DNA from: Phialocephala subalpina
Lineage: Eukaryota > Ascomycota > Leotiomycetes > Helotiales > Mollisiaceae
Direction: 5' to 3'
Length of the DNA stretch: 64,000 nt
Assembly (NCBI GenBank): GCA_900073065.1
Contig: FJOG01000001.1
Coordinates: forward strand, 378,793-442,792
A program made the position numbers and the translations under genes. Under the pieces are notes generated by a model. The model ran no database searches. It had not been told where the DNA came from and saw only the letters and a program-made list of their open reading frames with translations. How positions within the stretch are numbered: the stretch's first letter is position 1; each line of letters begins with the position of its first letter. This document shows positions 12,265 to 24,700 of this stretch, one piece after another.

Positions 12265-12300
12265 TAAGTAAGAGAGGAAGCCGATTTCGTTAGCGACTGT
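12265..12300 (-). repeat. Right arm of diverged inverted repeat
   Basis: Reverse complement of this segment matches 8006-8041 at 30 of 36 positions with a shared 16-nt core. The arms are about 4.2 kb apart and bracket the HET gene. Confidence 0.5.
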
Positions 12301-13040
12301 AAGTCTTTTTCTCTTTTTTCTTCTTTTATATTATATATAGTGAGTCTCTTTTCTTCTCTCCCTTTCTTCTCTCTTTTCTTTTTTCACGGCTTTTGCTAAC
12401 TTGCAATAGATAAACATACCCATTGGCACTTAGTGAGCTGGGAGACTATAAAAGGGCTGGGAAGCTGGGAGACTGTAAGACTATGAGAAGCTGTGGGGCT
12501 AAGATGAGAGTGTAGATCGCATTATGTAGTGCAATAAACTCTGAAATCAACACTTTGACTATCCACTTAAGTCCGTGAGCTTTAAGTCTGTGCTTTTTAT
12601 CTTACCCCTATGAGTCTTATGCTTACTGTAGATCTCCCGCGCCCACTCTCTGGCAAGTGGTCCAAGTTTGACCCCATCTGTCAAGTTTCCCTGTCAAGAA
12701 GCCTGTGCCGGTAGGAAGGCCCTCCTACGGGTGGTTTCCTAGGGAGACAAAAGAATTTGGGGTTATAGATTTGGTGAGGTGGTGGCCTAGAAAGTGGCTG
12801 AGAAGAAAGACGCAATAGGACTCGAAGCCAATGTTTGAGAGCGTACTAGAGAATAAAAATGCGTTACCTAGTCGCAAACTTTTCCTTTAGAGACTAGGAC
12901 ATTTCCTGCGGACTCCCTGGAACCCTAAGCGAGACCCCTGGATTAGCGAGTTTACATCGATCTCCTTCACTTCACTCCTCCTCCTCATCACGGTAGAATA
13001 AAAATTTTGGACCAATAGCCATTGTATTTGCCAGGTACAG

Positions 13041-13136
13041 CGTTTCCTTTGTCAGAGGAGCTACTCTGCCTGCTTTTGGCTTTGAGCCTTGTGAGACAGG
13101 CAGACAAAGTAGCTGCTGAGAAAAGGTCTGCTGAAC
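13041..13136. repeat. Imperfect fold-back (hairpin) element
   Basis: The left arm 13041-13072 (with GGAGCTACTCTGCCTG) is imperfectly complementary to the right arm 13097-13136 (with CAGGCAGACAAAGTAGCTGC), around a loop of about 24 nt. The arms contain small gaps. It resembles a decayed MITE-like element, but no target-site duplication was identified. Confidence 0.4.
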
Positions 13137-13483
13137 GCGCTCATTTAAGGGGCTCTATATACTAGGGACGACGGGCGGGAAAATTTTAAGTTCTCCGAAC
13201 GCGAATGATGAAGAAGATGCAGAGTTTTTCAGCGAAAAGAACACCTTAAATAGCCTGTGCTCGCACTAGAACCTAATGCTAGGCTCGCTCGGGGTTGCTT
13301 AGACGAAGCATAAAAGCGCACGAGCGTTGCTGCATAAAACATTCCATTTAATATGGCACGTTGATCGCAAGAGGGTAAGGCAACGCAGAAGAATGGTCTT
13401 ATATTCTATCTCCAACACATCATTACACAATCACAAAAACCTATCTACCCACCACCCAAACTCAAAAGCACTCCTCCCTTCCT

Positions 13484-14189
13484 NNNNNNNNNNNNNNNNN
13501 NNNNNNNNNNNNNNNNNNNNNNNNNNNNNNNNNNNNNNNNNNNNNNNNNNNNNNNNNNNNNNNNNNNNNNNNNNNNNNNNNNNNNNNNNNNNNNNNNNNN
13601 NNNNNNNNNNNNNNNNNNNNNNNNNNNNNNNNNNNNNNNNNNNNNNNNNNNNNNNNNNNNNNNNNNNNNNNNNNNNNNNNNNNNNNNNNNNNNNNNNNNN
13701 NNNNNNNNNNNNNNNNNNNNNNNNNNNNNNNNNNNNNNNNNNNNNNNNNNNNNNNNNNNNNNNNNNNNNNNNNNNNNNNNNNNNNNNNNNNNNNNNNNNN
13801 NNNNNNNNNNNNNNNNNNNNNNNNNNNNNNNNNNNNNNNNNNNNNNNNNNNNNNNNNNNNNNNNNNNNNNNNNNNNNNNNNNNNNNNNNNNNNNNNNNNN
13901 NNNNNNNNNNNNNNNNNNNNNNNNNNNNNNNNNNNNNNNNNNNNNNNNNNNNNNNNNNNNNNNNNNNNNNNNNNNNNNNNNNNNNNNNNNNNNNNNNNNN
14001 NNNNNNNNNNNNNNNNNNNNNNNNNNNNNNNNNNNNNNNNNNNNNNNNNNNNNNNNNNNNNNNNNNNNNNNNNNNNNNNNNNNNNNNNNNNNNNNNNNNN
14101 NNNNNNNNNNNNNNNNNNNNNNNNNNNNNNNNNNNNNNNNNNNNNNNNNNNNNNNNNNNNNNNNNNNNNNNNNNNNNNNNNNNNNNNNN
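13484..14189. other. Assembly gap, 706 Ns
   Basis: A run of N from 13484 to 14189. It separates the AT-rich HET island from the AAAP transporter. Content is unknown and its true length may differ. Confidence 1.
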
Positions 14190-14228
14190 CTATTACATCT
14201 GACAGCAAACTACACGAGAGTACTCGCC

Positions 14229-16143
14229 CTAAGTCTCCAACGGACTCTTACACGAGAAACTCGTCGCATGGCCACTCTTAAAATCCTCTCTCAACCCAGT
14301 TCCACTAGCATACATACCCAACGCCGCAGTCGTCAGACTCGCCAAGAAGAAAATGAAGTTAAAGGTCTTCAGATACCACTGCTTAGAAAAGATACCTCTT
14401 TTCCATCTCGAGAGATCCTTCCAGGTATCAATCCTATAAACTTGTCCTGTCGCCGGATCGAACCTTTCTTCGGGTGTAATAGCGTCCTCCTGGACCTTGA
14501 TACCAACGTAGAGGATGGCAGGGAAAGTGTAGGTGAATTGCATGATGCAGGTAGCTGCGACCATGGAAGAGACGCTCGTGAATTGGGGGACAGCAGATCC
14601 AATGATGAATGCAAGACACCAGTAAATCGGGACCATTCCAATCCACAGGATCTTTCCTGCCTTGGTGGTCAATTCTGGGCCACCCATCAAGTCCTGAACG
14701 ATATTTTGGTAGATGACCTTGATTCCAATGTTGCCATAGAGGACAGCTGCGATGATTCCAGACACAAGATTGATAGCGTTTGTGACAGTTTGCCATGAGT
14801 AGGGAGAGAGACCTTGGTTGGCGGGGTTGTAGGTGAATTGTCCTTGTTGTGAGTAGACAACGAGACCGAACATGAGGTACATGACGTAGATGAAAATTTC
14901 GGCGACAAATTGAGCCTTGATGAAATCAAAGGGACGACGCATTTCAGCCATGAACTCGCAGTAAAGCATTGCACCACCTAGGTCATGTTAGCATGCTGCT
15001 GTGGTGGGAGAAAGGTGCAAGGAGCGACAGGCTAGGGAAAAGAGCTGTGGGGTGAAGGTGAACCTACCATAAGCGTAAACAATTTGCATAGCAGCGCCAA
15101 GCTGAGAGTCGAATGTTGAGCCAGAGGGAATCCAGACAGTGTGCTCAATTGGGCCAAAAGGAGTACCGAACGAAGCCAACGAAGCAGCATAGTTGGGTGC
15201 TGAGTGAGCGGCAACACCAATCGTGATGAATATCCAGGCAACGTTCAACCAGATGGCGAAGTTCGCAATCCATCCAAGCTTCGCCAATGTCCGAATTTGA
15301 CCAACTACAGCACCGCATATAGGCCAGATGAAGATGCAGATAGCGAAACAAAGCTTGAACTTGGACATCTGAGATAGCGATTGACCGTTGACGATAATAA
15401 TGACACCGACGTTGAATAGAAGTTGGATGGATTGAAGAATGTTCATGCCGTGACGAGTCTCCTTGCCGAAGATACGGAAGCCCATGTCGCCAAATGTTCT
15501 CATTGGGTATTTGTCCGAGTCGAGCTTCAGGAACATGCGCCAAATCATCCAGCCAGCATAGAATGCCATGATACCCATAAAGGTGTACATCATGACACCT
15601 CCCACATATCCGAACTGGGAGATTGCCCAAGGAGCGTTGGAAGGACCAAGAATATCGGTTGTAATGAGGTACACGCTTATCTCATGTCAGCATTTGTACA
15701 TGATGTTTCTGGAGATTTTGACTTACATTGATGGCCAGGTAGCGTTTCTCGCCGCACGAGAAGCATTCTCCCACTCTGCTGGAGTGACAATGTTTGTTGC
15801 AGTGCGAGGAAGGTTAGGCCTTTTCTCGTCCGTCTTCTCGTCGCTGCTGACCGCAGCCTCAGAGCCAGCACTGGAAGAGTCCAACCTATTGGCAATGCGG
15901 GATCGCTCTGCCGGATCCAGCCCTGATCTTTCTTGTTCTCGTTGAATCTTGGCATAATAGAAATACTCTTCGATTTTGACGTTTGGGTCGTGAAGTCTGT
16001 GGCGAATGGGTCCTGGAACAGGAACCTGGCCCTCTCCCATGCCTTCTTCGTATTAGCCAACGAAAGATCCAAGAGAGAGGTTGTAACTTACTCAGACGAG
16101 GGTCTCCTCCATCTCCTCCGATTACCGCCAGCTGATTTGCCAT
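14229..16143 (-). CDS. AAAP-family amino-acid transporter, four exons
   Basis: Predicted proton-coupled amino-acid permease of the AAAP family (Mtr-like in fungi), in plasma or vacuolar membrane. Exons are 16143-16092, 16042-15727, 15675-15068 and 14977-14229, totalling 574 aa. About 125 hydrophilic residues (acidic and serine-rich, with YFYYAKIQREQE) precede multiple hydrophobic segments such as YVGGVMMYTFMGIMAFYAGW, LCFAICIFIWPICGAVVG and IANFAIWLNVAWIFITIGVA. The segment AYGGAMLYCEFMAEMRRP is rebuilt exactly by the last splice and is typical of this fungal subgroup. The first exon is short (MANQLAVIGGDGGDPRL). Substrate cannot be assigned from sequence. The 3' end lies 40 nt from the assembly gap, and the last codons are intact. 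Confidence 0.9.
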
Positions 16144-18104
16144 TGTGCGAAAGTCACGATACCAACTGCAAGAGTGATGCGCGGACGTTGAAAGAGCGCC
16201 CTACGGATGTGCTGGAACATATATACTTTGCATCCAAGGACCACGATTTCCTGTCCCATGGCCATGGTTGCTGCACGCATATGAGAGCGGTCCATTGCAG
16301 GCCGCTCGATCCTGGCCCGCATATAGCACTGACCATTCCATATGACAATCTGGATATTGGATGGATCCCTAGCTGTTCGACTAGAATTTCTTAGCTAGAG
16401 GAGTGGCGGAACTTTGGTAACCTCCTTCCTAAAACAGATCTCAAACTCATGATCAAGGATGCAGGTTACGACGTGGACAGCGACAATCGTTATCGGGCAG
16501 ATGGAGCAGAGGCAGGTTTCCAGAATGGGAGCGGGGCCGTCCAATTCCAGCCTCATGGATGGGTCTTCTGAGAGGTCAAGCTTTCGGTGCAGCTAAAAAT
16601 CCGAAAATAAGCATTTCCAAGCATTGGGGCTGCTCGGAAGGTGTCTCCGCAAGACTTGGCCTTCGAAATGGAAATGGAGGCATCATCATGTTGGATGAAC
16701 GGTTTTGCGAAGTGCCCAAGCCCTTTGGTGAACACGCAACTTGATGGTGTGTGTCCCAGGGAGTGTTTGGAGACGATAGACCGCAAAGACACTTCACCTA
16801 GCTCCCGTCCAGGTCTTTGATATCATCCAGATTCGTGATATGCTGACGAGGACAATTTGAAGCACGGCCGATAGAGGTCAAACGTTCAAGAAATCAAATA
16901 ATATCAACACGGCCGCCAGAAGTGCTTATCGTGCAGATCCAGGGGAGTTGGGAACCATAGAAGTCAAGTGCTTCAGTAGCGGCACAGTTCACTAAGGATA
17001 GATCGTGAGTTCCACAGTTCTGATAGGATATAAAGACGGCGCAAGCGTTTCCCAATGCCCGAGTTTCGCCAAGGATTGTGTGCCACCTCGGGGGGCGCCC
17101 CAAAGCTTGATTACGGTACGTGCGGGAGAGAAACATAACATGACATCGCGAGGCGTTTTCCGCGAGAACAGAGTGGAGGAACTCGAAAAACGTAGTAGAG
17201 CAGAAATGGAAGGTTGGAAGAAGAGGCGTAGGAAAGTGAAGGAAGGAGGGTAGGAATGTACCTCAATTGGCCGCATTAAGACAGCACCTCATTATCAATC
17301 TGGTAGAAACGGCTGTCCACTAATCGATAGACCCAGATAAAAGGTCTGGAGTTGTTTGTGGAAGCCGGAAGCTTGTGTAAGGTTACGCCACTGCGATAGA
17401 GAACGTGGATGTGGAACGTTTGATGGGTCGCAGCCCTCTCTTGCTAATCCACTGCGGGATCTTGCATCTGGATGCGTCTTTCCCTGTCATCAGATGAAGA
17501 ATGAGCGTCGGAGCCGTGGCGAGCTGGACACGAGCTGGTGAGAGGAGAAAGGTAACGATTTCGCTGCTTCCTTTTCGAGGTTGGTGCCAGTAGTTGGGGT
17601 CCGGAGAAAACATAGATAAGGATACGAGCATGATTACACATTAAAGAGTGACCGATTCATTGCACCGAGCATGTCAGAACTTTCAAAAAAGAAGAGTCTT
17701 CAAATCAACCGATTTTCCGAGCACGCCAAGTACTTATATATGAAGGAAAAGGGGGCTTGACGTCGGAATTGACTTTTGTGTTGCGGACCTCGCGCCGTCG
17801 GTAATAGTGCATGTAAGACTCACTACAATTGATCCGAGAGTGCGACGATTATCCTATCCCATCCACGGCTTTGGGTTCAGGACTGACAGCTCATTGGGTG
17901 ACATACAGTCTTCCCCCATGTTTTCGGAACTCAACACCGAATGAACAGACCATGAAATGTTGGAAATTGGTGGCGGAGTTCAACATGTGTTGGCACGTGA
18001 TCACGTATTAGCAATTTCATTTGCTCGACCGTAAGGGCTCTCGTGTTGCCCAGTGCCTTTATGAGGCAATTTAATACACAAGGTATCATTTTTGTTATCC
18101 ACAT
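16144..18104. other. Intergenic, nothing recognised
   Basis: About 2 kb between the transporter's 5' end and the 3' end of POL5. Short frames of 60-94 codons occur on both strands, but they overlap and lack splice-linked extensions or motifs. I see no supported gene or RNA. Confidence 0.45.
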
Positions 18105-21100
18105 CTACGACTTTGCATGGCTTTGACACCAATTGACGAACTCCGAGAAGAATGCGGCCTGCATCTTTTCTTCACCATCCACCCACGACACCTGAGAATC
18201 CCGATACACGGTTGCGATCTTCTTGAAATTTCCCTTGTCGACTCGATATATGCTCCCTGCGACTAACAAACTGGCAGTGCTGGCAGCTTTTGCGAAAACG
18301 TGGGATGGATCCTTGGAAGCCTCGAGATGAATGGCCTTGAGAAGCTTTACTTGCTCCGCCACGTTCACTTCCAAAATTCCATCGACCTTCTTGACACCCT
18401 TCGAAGCCTTCGCAAATGCAAGAATGATGTTATGTGCCTTCTCAGCGAGTTGTTTCGTCTTGGTGGTGCGCATCAGTTCCAGGAGAGGAAGTAGCAGGCC
18501 AAAAGCCAGAGGATTAGAAGCTTGCTTCTTGACATAGAGGTCGAGTAGATCAAGAACTCGAGTCTTGAAGTTGACCATCGTTTCTTTAGCATCTTTCTGC
18601 TCTTGCTTCTTGTTTGGAGTCTTCTTGCGTTGGGAGAAGATCTCAACTAGTTTCGAATCAAGTGCCATCATCTCCGAGTCCGTCATATCTGCGTCGCTAT
18701 CAGACGCTACCTCGTCGTCCTGATCGAGACGATGTGTGCCGAGCGCAGCGGCCAGAGCATTATCAAGCTTCTTCGCATCCTCATCCTCCTCATCTGCTGA
18801 ACCGCTCTCATCTTCGTCGTCGTTATCATCGTCATCATCGTCATCGTCATCTGATTCTTCGCCTCCGTCTTTGTGAAGATGATCATTCAGATCGCCCTCA
18901 TCTGCATCCATATCGACAACCTCAACATCTGAGTCAAGCTCACCATCTTCATCCTCGTCCATGGCTTCGCCATCCTCTGGCTCTTGATCAAATAAATCTT
19001 GTTGGCCTCTCAAACTCTCGCTAGATTGAAGTACGTCAGTCATAAGTTTCAATCCACCTGCAGTCATGTCAGATATAAATGCTCCAAACACATGCTGCGT
19101 AACTTTGCGCAACAGAGCTGAGGGCTTCGATATAAATGACAGCAAGAGCTCAACCAATACCTCAGAAGCATCTGCATCCGAGTCCTCGGTATCTTTATGT
19201 CGAATAAGCTTGTCGTAGCAAAGTCTCAACTCTTCGAGGATAGATATTGCCTCGGATTCGCCATTGTAGAGCTGGAATATCACAAGCGAGTACAGCAGAG
19301 CTAACCCCTGCAGTGGGGCCTTGTCGGTCTCGGTCGCTTTTTTAGTCTTCTTCAGGATCTTCTCCATCGTTGATATTGCGTTGTCTCTCGTATTCGAAAT
19401 CTCACTATCCATTAGGATAGCGTCGGGGGCGAATGATGTTAGTAATTGGCATGGGTATGTATAACCTTTGATGTTGGAAAGAAGGTGTCCAAAGGCTGAC
19501 ATGAGGCGATTTCGGAAGATTCCCCGAGTCTTGTCGGACAATGGGGGCTGACATTTCTCATCCTCGCTGTATGCGAATTTCGCTATAGTAGGCAAAGCAG
19601 TCTCTGACACCCAGCTGAAGTTCGCCGACTCATCAGCAGTATTGACCTTGCGAATGAAATTCAATAAATAATCCCCAAGCAATTGTCGGCGACGATCGGC
19701 CTCGGCTATCTGGTCAGGTTCGGACCTAGTGATATTAGTCAAATTTGGGGAATAAGGATGTATAACATACCCAGCAACAGACCGTGCAGGCTTAACCAAG
19801 ATTTCTATGACAGAGGTTGCAGTTTTCTCGTTTACCAGTGCAAGTAGTCGCTCAATGGTCTTCGTGTTGGTGATCCGATCAAAGTTATAGTTTCCATTGC
19901 CGCTGATTAGATGAGGGAGGAATGTCTCCAAGAGTTTTGGTTTCGCCTCAGCCGCTTGGATCAAGACCTTCAGGGACTTGTCTGCAGCACGATGGAGGAA
20001 ACGGTCTTCGTCCTGAACATGGTTGATGAGGCAGCGCACGAGATTGTGGCTGAATACGCTGGGGAGCAGCTTGCCAAATGACTGTGCATCTTCGACCACT
20101 CTTTGGAACAGTAGGAAGCCCCAGAATTTGCGTTCTCTCGAAGCTGTGGAGGAAAATAAATTCTCTGAAACGATGATCAGTGATATGCCTTATTAAGTGA
20201 ATGGAAACACCTACCGTCTACAGCTACCTTCCAGAAATTCTCAAAGTCTGACTTGATATTGTGGACTTTCTTTTGCGCCGCTGCAGCATACTCTGCTAGC
20301 ACGACTTCCCACACGAAATGAAGTTTGGCGTTCCAATTCCCAGTCTGCTTGGCCTGTTGAGTCTCATCGCTGGATGAACTCTCCTTCAACGCCTTGCCGA
20401 GAGACTTGAGATGTTCCAAAGGATTGCCACTTTGTCCCCATGGTTTACTGGGTAGCTTCATGTTTGGAAATCGACTCCTGGCTGTAAGCCAAATGCCGAC
20501 ACCTTCCGGTGACAATGCCAACCCAGCATCGACAAGTTCCGACAAAGTATATTCTGCCTGAGCCTGGCTCATCTGCGGAAGAGCCTTCATGATCGCGTAT
20601 CCGCATTGTTCCCTGATCCACGGTTTCTTCTTCGCAAGCTCCAGCAATTTCCCGAGAATCTCGTTCCATCTCTGATCATCTCCAAACAGAAATTTTGCCC
20701 CAATAAAGCTTTCCAGACCGAATAGCAAGCCGAGATGATGATCCTTTATTTCTTGCCCGCTCAAGTCACCATCAGGTTTCGTCTTCGCAACCAAGAACCC
20801 TAAGACTTTGTCGAATGTCAAGCTTGTGTACTTTTGCGCTGCGAGATCTTTCGTGCCATATAGTTGCCCCAGAATCTCGGTCAACGCGATGCTGAATCCC
20901 AATCTCGCAGACTTTGCGCCACTTGCAAGTCCCCGAAACAGTTTCCTCTCAAGGTGTCGCTGTAATGTAGATTCTTCGACTCCGTCACCACCTACCAAGC
21001 CTGACACCACCGCAATGGCAGCTTTTATCCGAGTTCCGTCATCGTCGCTACTAAGAAGGCTGTAAAGCTGAACTTCGCGGGCTAGATCTGCCCCTTTGGG

Positions 21101-21253
21101 GTTGTCGACGAAGGGGGATGTATCGAGTTGTTCGGGTGCGGCTGCGGATTTGGTGGGAGCTTTTTCGACCTTCTGATTCGTCTTTTGCTGTTTCTTCGGT
21201 TTCGAGGCCGCGGCACCTGCATCCTGAGCTGGGCGCTTTCGTTTTTGACCCAT
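18105..21253 (-). CDS. POL5: Pol5 / MYBBP1A-like nucleolar protein, three exons
   Basis: Homologue of yeast Pol5 and human MYBBP1A, a HEAT-like nucleolar protein of rRNA transcription and ribosome synthesis. The family is named DNA polymerase phi, but polymerase activity is not established for it. Exons are 21253-20215, 20164-19771 and 19725-18105, totalling 1017 aa. The start is the ATG beginning MGQKRKRP; an upstream in-frame ATG at 21307 is less likely. The N-terminus is basic. The repeat region includes RERKFWGFLLFQRVVEDAQS, reconstructed across intron 1, as in the family. A long Asp/Glu tract (about residues 730-800) is characteristic. The second intron is 45 nt, in frame and stop-free, so retention would only add 15 residues. 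Confidence 0.9.
19726..19770 (-). other. Frame-neutral 45-nt intron in POL5
   Basis: Donor GTATGT, branch-like GACTAAT and acceptor CACTAG are all good matches to fungal consensus. The length is a multiple of three and no stop is present, so an ORF caller would read through it. Confidence 0.75.
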
Positions 21254-21746
21254 ATTGAGGAGTCTGCAGCTCGTGCTTGAGAATTTGACGTTTTCTCCAG
21301 ACTCCAAGATTTTTGTTCACAATAAATTTGAATTGCCGTGGAGCAACCGAGTTAGGCAAGGTCAGCTTGGGGCGGTAAGCTAGTGTGTTTGCACGTGACA
21401 CTTATATCTTCACGAGGGATGAGAGTTCGTTCTTCTCTTCCACATAGCTATCTCTATCATTCCAAAAGAGTCTCTGCGAACTTCCAAACTCCAATTCGTT
21501 CTCCCGAGTCTTTTGGCCTTTTCACGTGCTTATAGACACGTCGTTTGATTCGCTGTTGCACCCTTGCAATTAAGATGTGAGGCGATACGAGAAGGCTGAG
21601 CAGCGTTGCCGCTGGAGCCTCGAGCTCATACACTCCTTTAGGAAAGTTGCATTTCTTCTTTGTGCTGCCTAGATATCCCACCCTGACAAAGTAACGACTT
21701 GGGCGGCTTTCGTTGATCAGGCCGTCAAGGCACGAGGCTCTCGAAG
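21254..21746. other. Divergent promoter region between POL5 and the mosaic gene
   Basis: 493 nt with both genes pointing outward. It must hold both promoters and leaders. No coding signal or obvious TATA pair was identified. Confidence 0.5.
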
Positions 21747-24700
21747 ATGGATCCCCTCACGGCGATTGGTGCTGTTGCCAGCATTTGGCAAATCGCCCAG
21801 GCAGCCTTATCCCTCTCCAAGACACTCTATACGCTGGGCGCCGCCGTTGGATCCGCTTCTGAAGACATTCAGTTGCTAGCTGATGACCTGAAGACATTCT
21901 CTCAGTCTTTGACCCTCCTTTCCAGACTCCTAGAAGACAGCAAGTCGTGGTACTCGGACGATATATATCTATTGACTGCAAAGATCATTAAAGACTGTGC
22001 GGATTTATACGTCAAAATCGATAAGATCCTTGAGAAGCTTGGTGGAAATGGAAAGCGCACCTGGAAGGTTCGCATGAAGTTCGTGTATAAGGAATCTCAA
22101 ATTCAAAAGCTCTTGAGTAGACTCCGGGATATGAAAGGGACACTCGCTACTATCTTGATGAGTTTACAAGTTGATCTACAGCTTTCGCTCTTGTAAGCAT
22201 GGCCAGGCAGCCTGAGGTTCTCGTGTCACTGATTGTTTTTCTAGGAATATTTCGAGCACGAGTAAAATCCAGCGACCTCCCGAGAGGCCTTTGCAACCGG
22301 AAACGCTTCGGGTTCTGCAAGAGGCCAATAAGTTAATCATGGCTGGTGGGACTTTGACGAAATACACTATCTCCTCCAAGGAAACTGTTCAAGTCTCCGA
22401 GAGAGGGGTGCACGTATCGACGACCCACTGCAGGATGCAACAATCGGAGCCGCAGAGCGGCTTTTCTGCTCTTTCGACTACTGCACGTTCTATCTTAGAT
22501 CCCCCGCAGCTGCTCGGACATTCAAACGTCTTCAATACGACGCAAAGCTTCGTGGTCTTGCCATCCAATGCCAACGCCATCCCCCCAGTCATCAAGCGAG
22601 ACCTAAACTCTGCATCTCTCACGCGATTGGTGTCCTCTTCTATCAAAGCACTGGATGGGGGCAAACCTACCAAAAGTCCTTCATCTCCACGTTATGGCTC
22701 GAGTACTCAACCCCTCGATAATGATCATGCGGCAACTAGAAGCCTCAAGTCTTCCTCCTCGGCAGAGAGCTTCAAGAGTGCCATATCTATCCAGGAACAG
22801 GATCTTGAAGTTGCTCGAAAGGTAAAGGCTGTTCAGAGTGTCTTGCACGCTTTCCGGACTGCCATTCAAATACTTGGCAACCTCATTGAGAGCCGACTAT
22901 CGGGAACAGACGAGAAACTGTTTTCTGCAGCGAAGGGACTTGAGCAGTCCTTGGCCGAGGGTAGCAACAGGATCAATCGACATCATATGAACCATTTCAA
23001 ACAATATGGGCAGGCATATCTTGAACTATTTGGTCCCGCTGGTACGTCTGATGTTTATGGATCGGAGGGATATTGATGCTTACCAGCGCAGTTTCAGATA
23101 AGATCCAACTTTTAGGCTCAGAACTCATGAAAAATGTCGTTATGAAGCTTCATGAATACTCTGCTGAGTATGAAGATCTCTATGCGTCCCAATTCGAGCA
23201 CCTCTCGAGAGTTTCGAAGGATGTCTCCCTCCGAACTAGTCACCATCTCACCCGCCTAGCGTCCGGATTTGGGTCCAATGCCCAATCTATTTATGCAGAA
23301 ATACCTCGCATGGAGGGTATCAATTGGTTTGCGCAGCAAAATAACAACGAAATCGCGGAACCGAAGGCCGTTAACGACATCTGGTGAGTCTTCTCGAATT
23401 CTGCGTCAACAGTTCTGAAAGGACGGTTTGTTAACATATACTAGGGAGCGTGTACAATCACTCCCTGCAGAAAGGGGAGACGAAATCGATTTGGATCGCC
23501 TCTGTGAGGGGCTCCGGAAGAAAACCAAAGCTGCCGAAGCGGGCGCTGTGATCAACGAATCTGATTTCAACAAGATAATGGAGTCTTATGTTGACCGGAA
23601 GCCTGCCAAACTTAATCACGACGACGACGAAATGCCCGAATTGTTCTACCACCCTGGTATGAGTGGCCGCCCACTTGACACACCGCTCCCTGCCGTTCCC
23701 CAGTTGCCCGAGAACAGAAGCCCTCCCCTGCTACCTGCTGGGTGGTACAGATCTGCTCGTGAATATGGACACTTGCATCCGTCTGCGGTCGACGGTCAGC
23801 AACGCCATGTGGCATACCCTTCGCAGAGTATACTCATTCCTAGCGCTCAATACGTTCCTAGATCTTCTTCCTTGTCTGGCCATAGTGCGGCACCTCAGAT
23901 CTCTCCTGCCACGAGACAATATGTCGTTCCACCACCTCCACCAATGTCTCCTCCAGCACAGCAGCATATGATGAACATTTTACCCCCACCGCCTCCTCCA
24001 AACGTTGCACCTCAATCGTACCAGCACCCTGGCGTCACCCTACTTCCTCCACCAGGGCCACCTCCAGTAGCAAATTGGCAAGGCAGTTGGGGTCGCTCAT
24101 ATGATGCCAGAGGCTTTCCATTATCACCACCTTTCATTCGCCATGACGTCACCAAAGGGCGGTCTCTTCCACCATATCATGATTCCTTGAGTGCCTCAAG
24201 TACACTGCCGAAAGCTTACTCTACCAAACCTGTGTCTCAATGCATCTATGTGCCTGACACCTCGGGAACGGTCGATGACGATGATAGCGATCTCGAAGCA
24301 GCAGCTGGTCTTGAAGCGATGCGGATCGCCGAGGAGCAGTTGAACGCGCTCGATACCAGTGACAGCAATCACAAATCTCTTGATTTAGGATGGAATGATG
24401 CTTGTGTGTCATATGGGGAATACGATGTCGGCGATAAACATCCTTACCCTGCTTTTGAAGAGGACATTGACTTTACTGCAACCACGGCTGCTGGACTCCA
24501 AGACACTGGCTTCGATCCCAACATCGTGATCAACGATACCTCGTTCCGCAGACACGAGGCTCCACCTGTTTCCAACAGCCCATGGACTTACGATCATCCT
24601 CTATACGCCGAGACAGCCGTCAAATCGGTCGATGTATGTGAGGAGGAGAACGTTGTTTTACCCGACATTCATAGTGACTTGGAAGAGGATTACGAGGAAG

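Larger units (their letters stand above)
11626..13483. other. AT-rich non-coding stretch up to the assembly gap
   Basis: No coding frame is supported. The stretch holds the right arm of the inverted repeat (12265-12300), a pyrimidine-rich run at 12303-12383, a short direct repeat of GCTGGGAGACTRTAA at about 12438 and 12463, and a fold-back element at 13041-13136. TA-rich composition and absence of genes suggest a degraded repeat-rich island. Confidence 0.5.

Noticed and set aside
8000..12300. HET locus as cargo of a Starship-type giant element
   Set aside because: No DUF3435-type tyrosine recombinase, no long cargo set and no target-site duplication is visible in the window.
18614..19024. 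136-codon plus-strand frame rich in His/Arg/Pro
   Set aside because: It is the antisense of the acidic Asp/Glu tract of POL5, which creates long open antisense frames.
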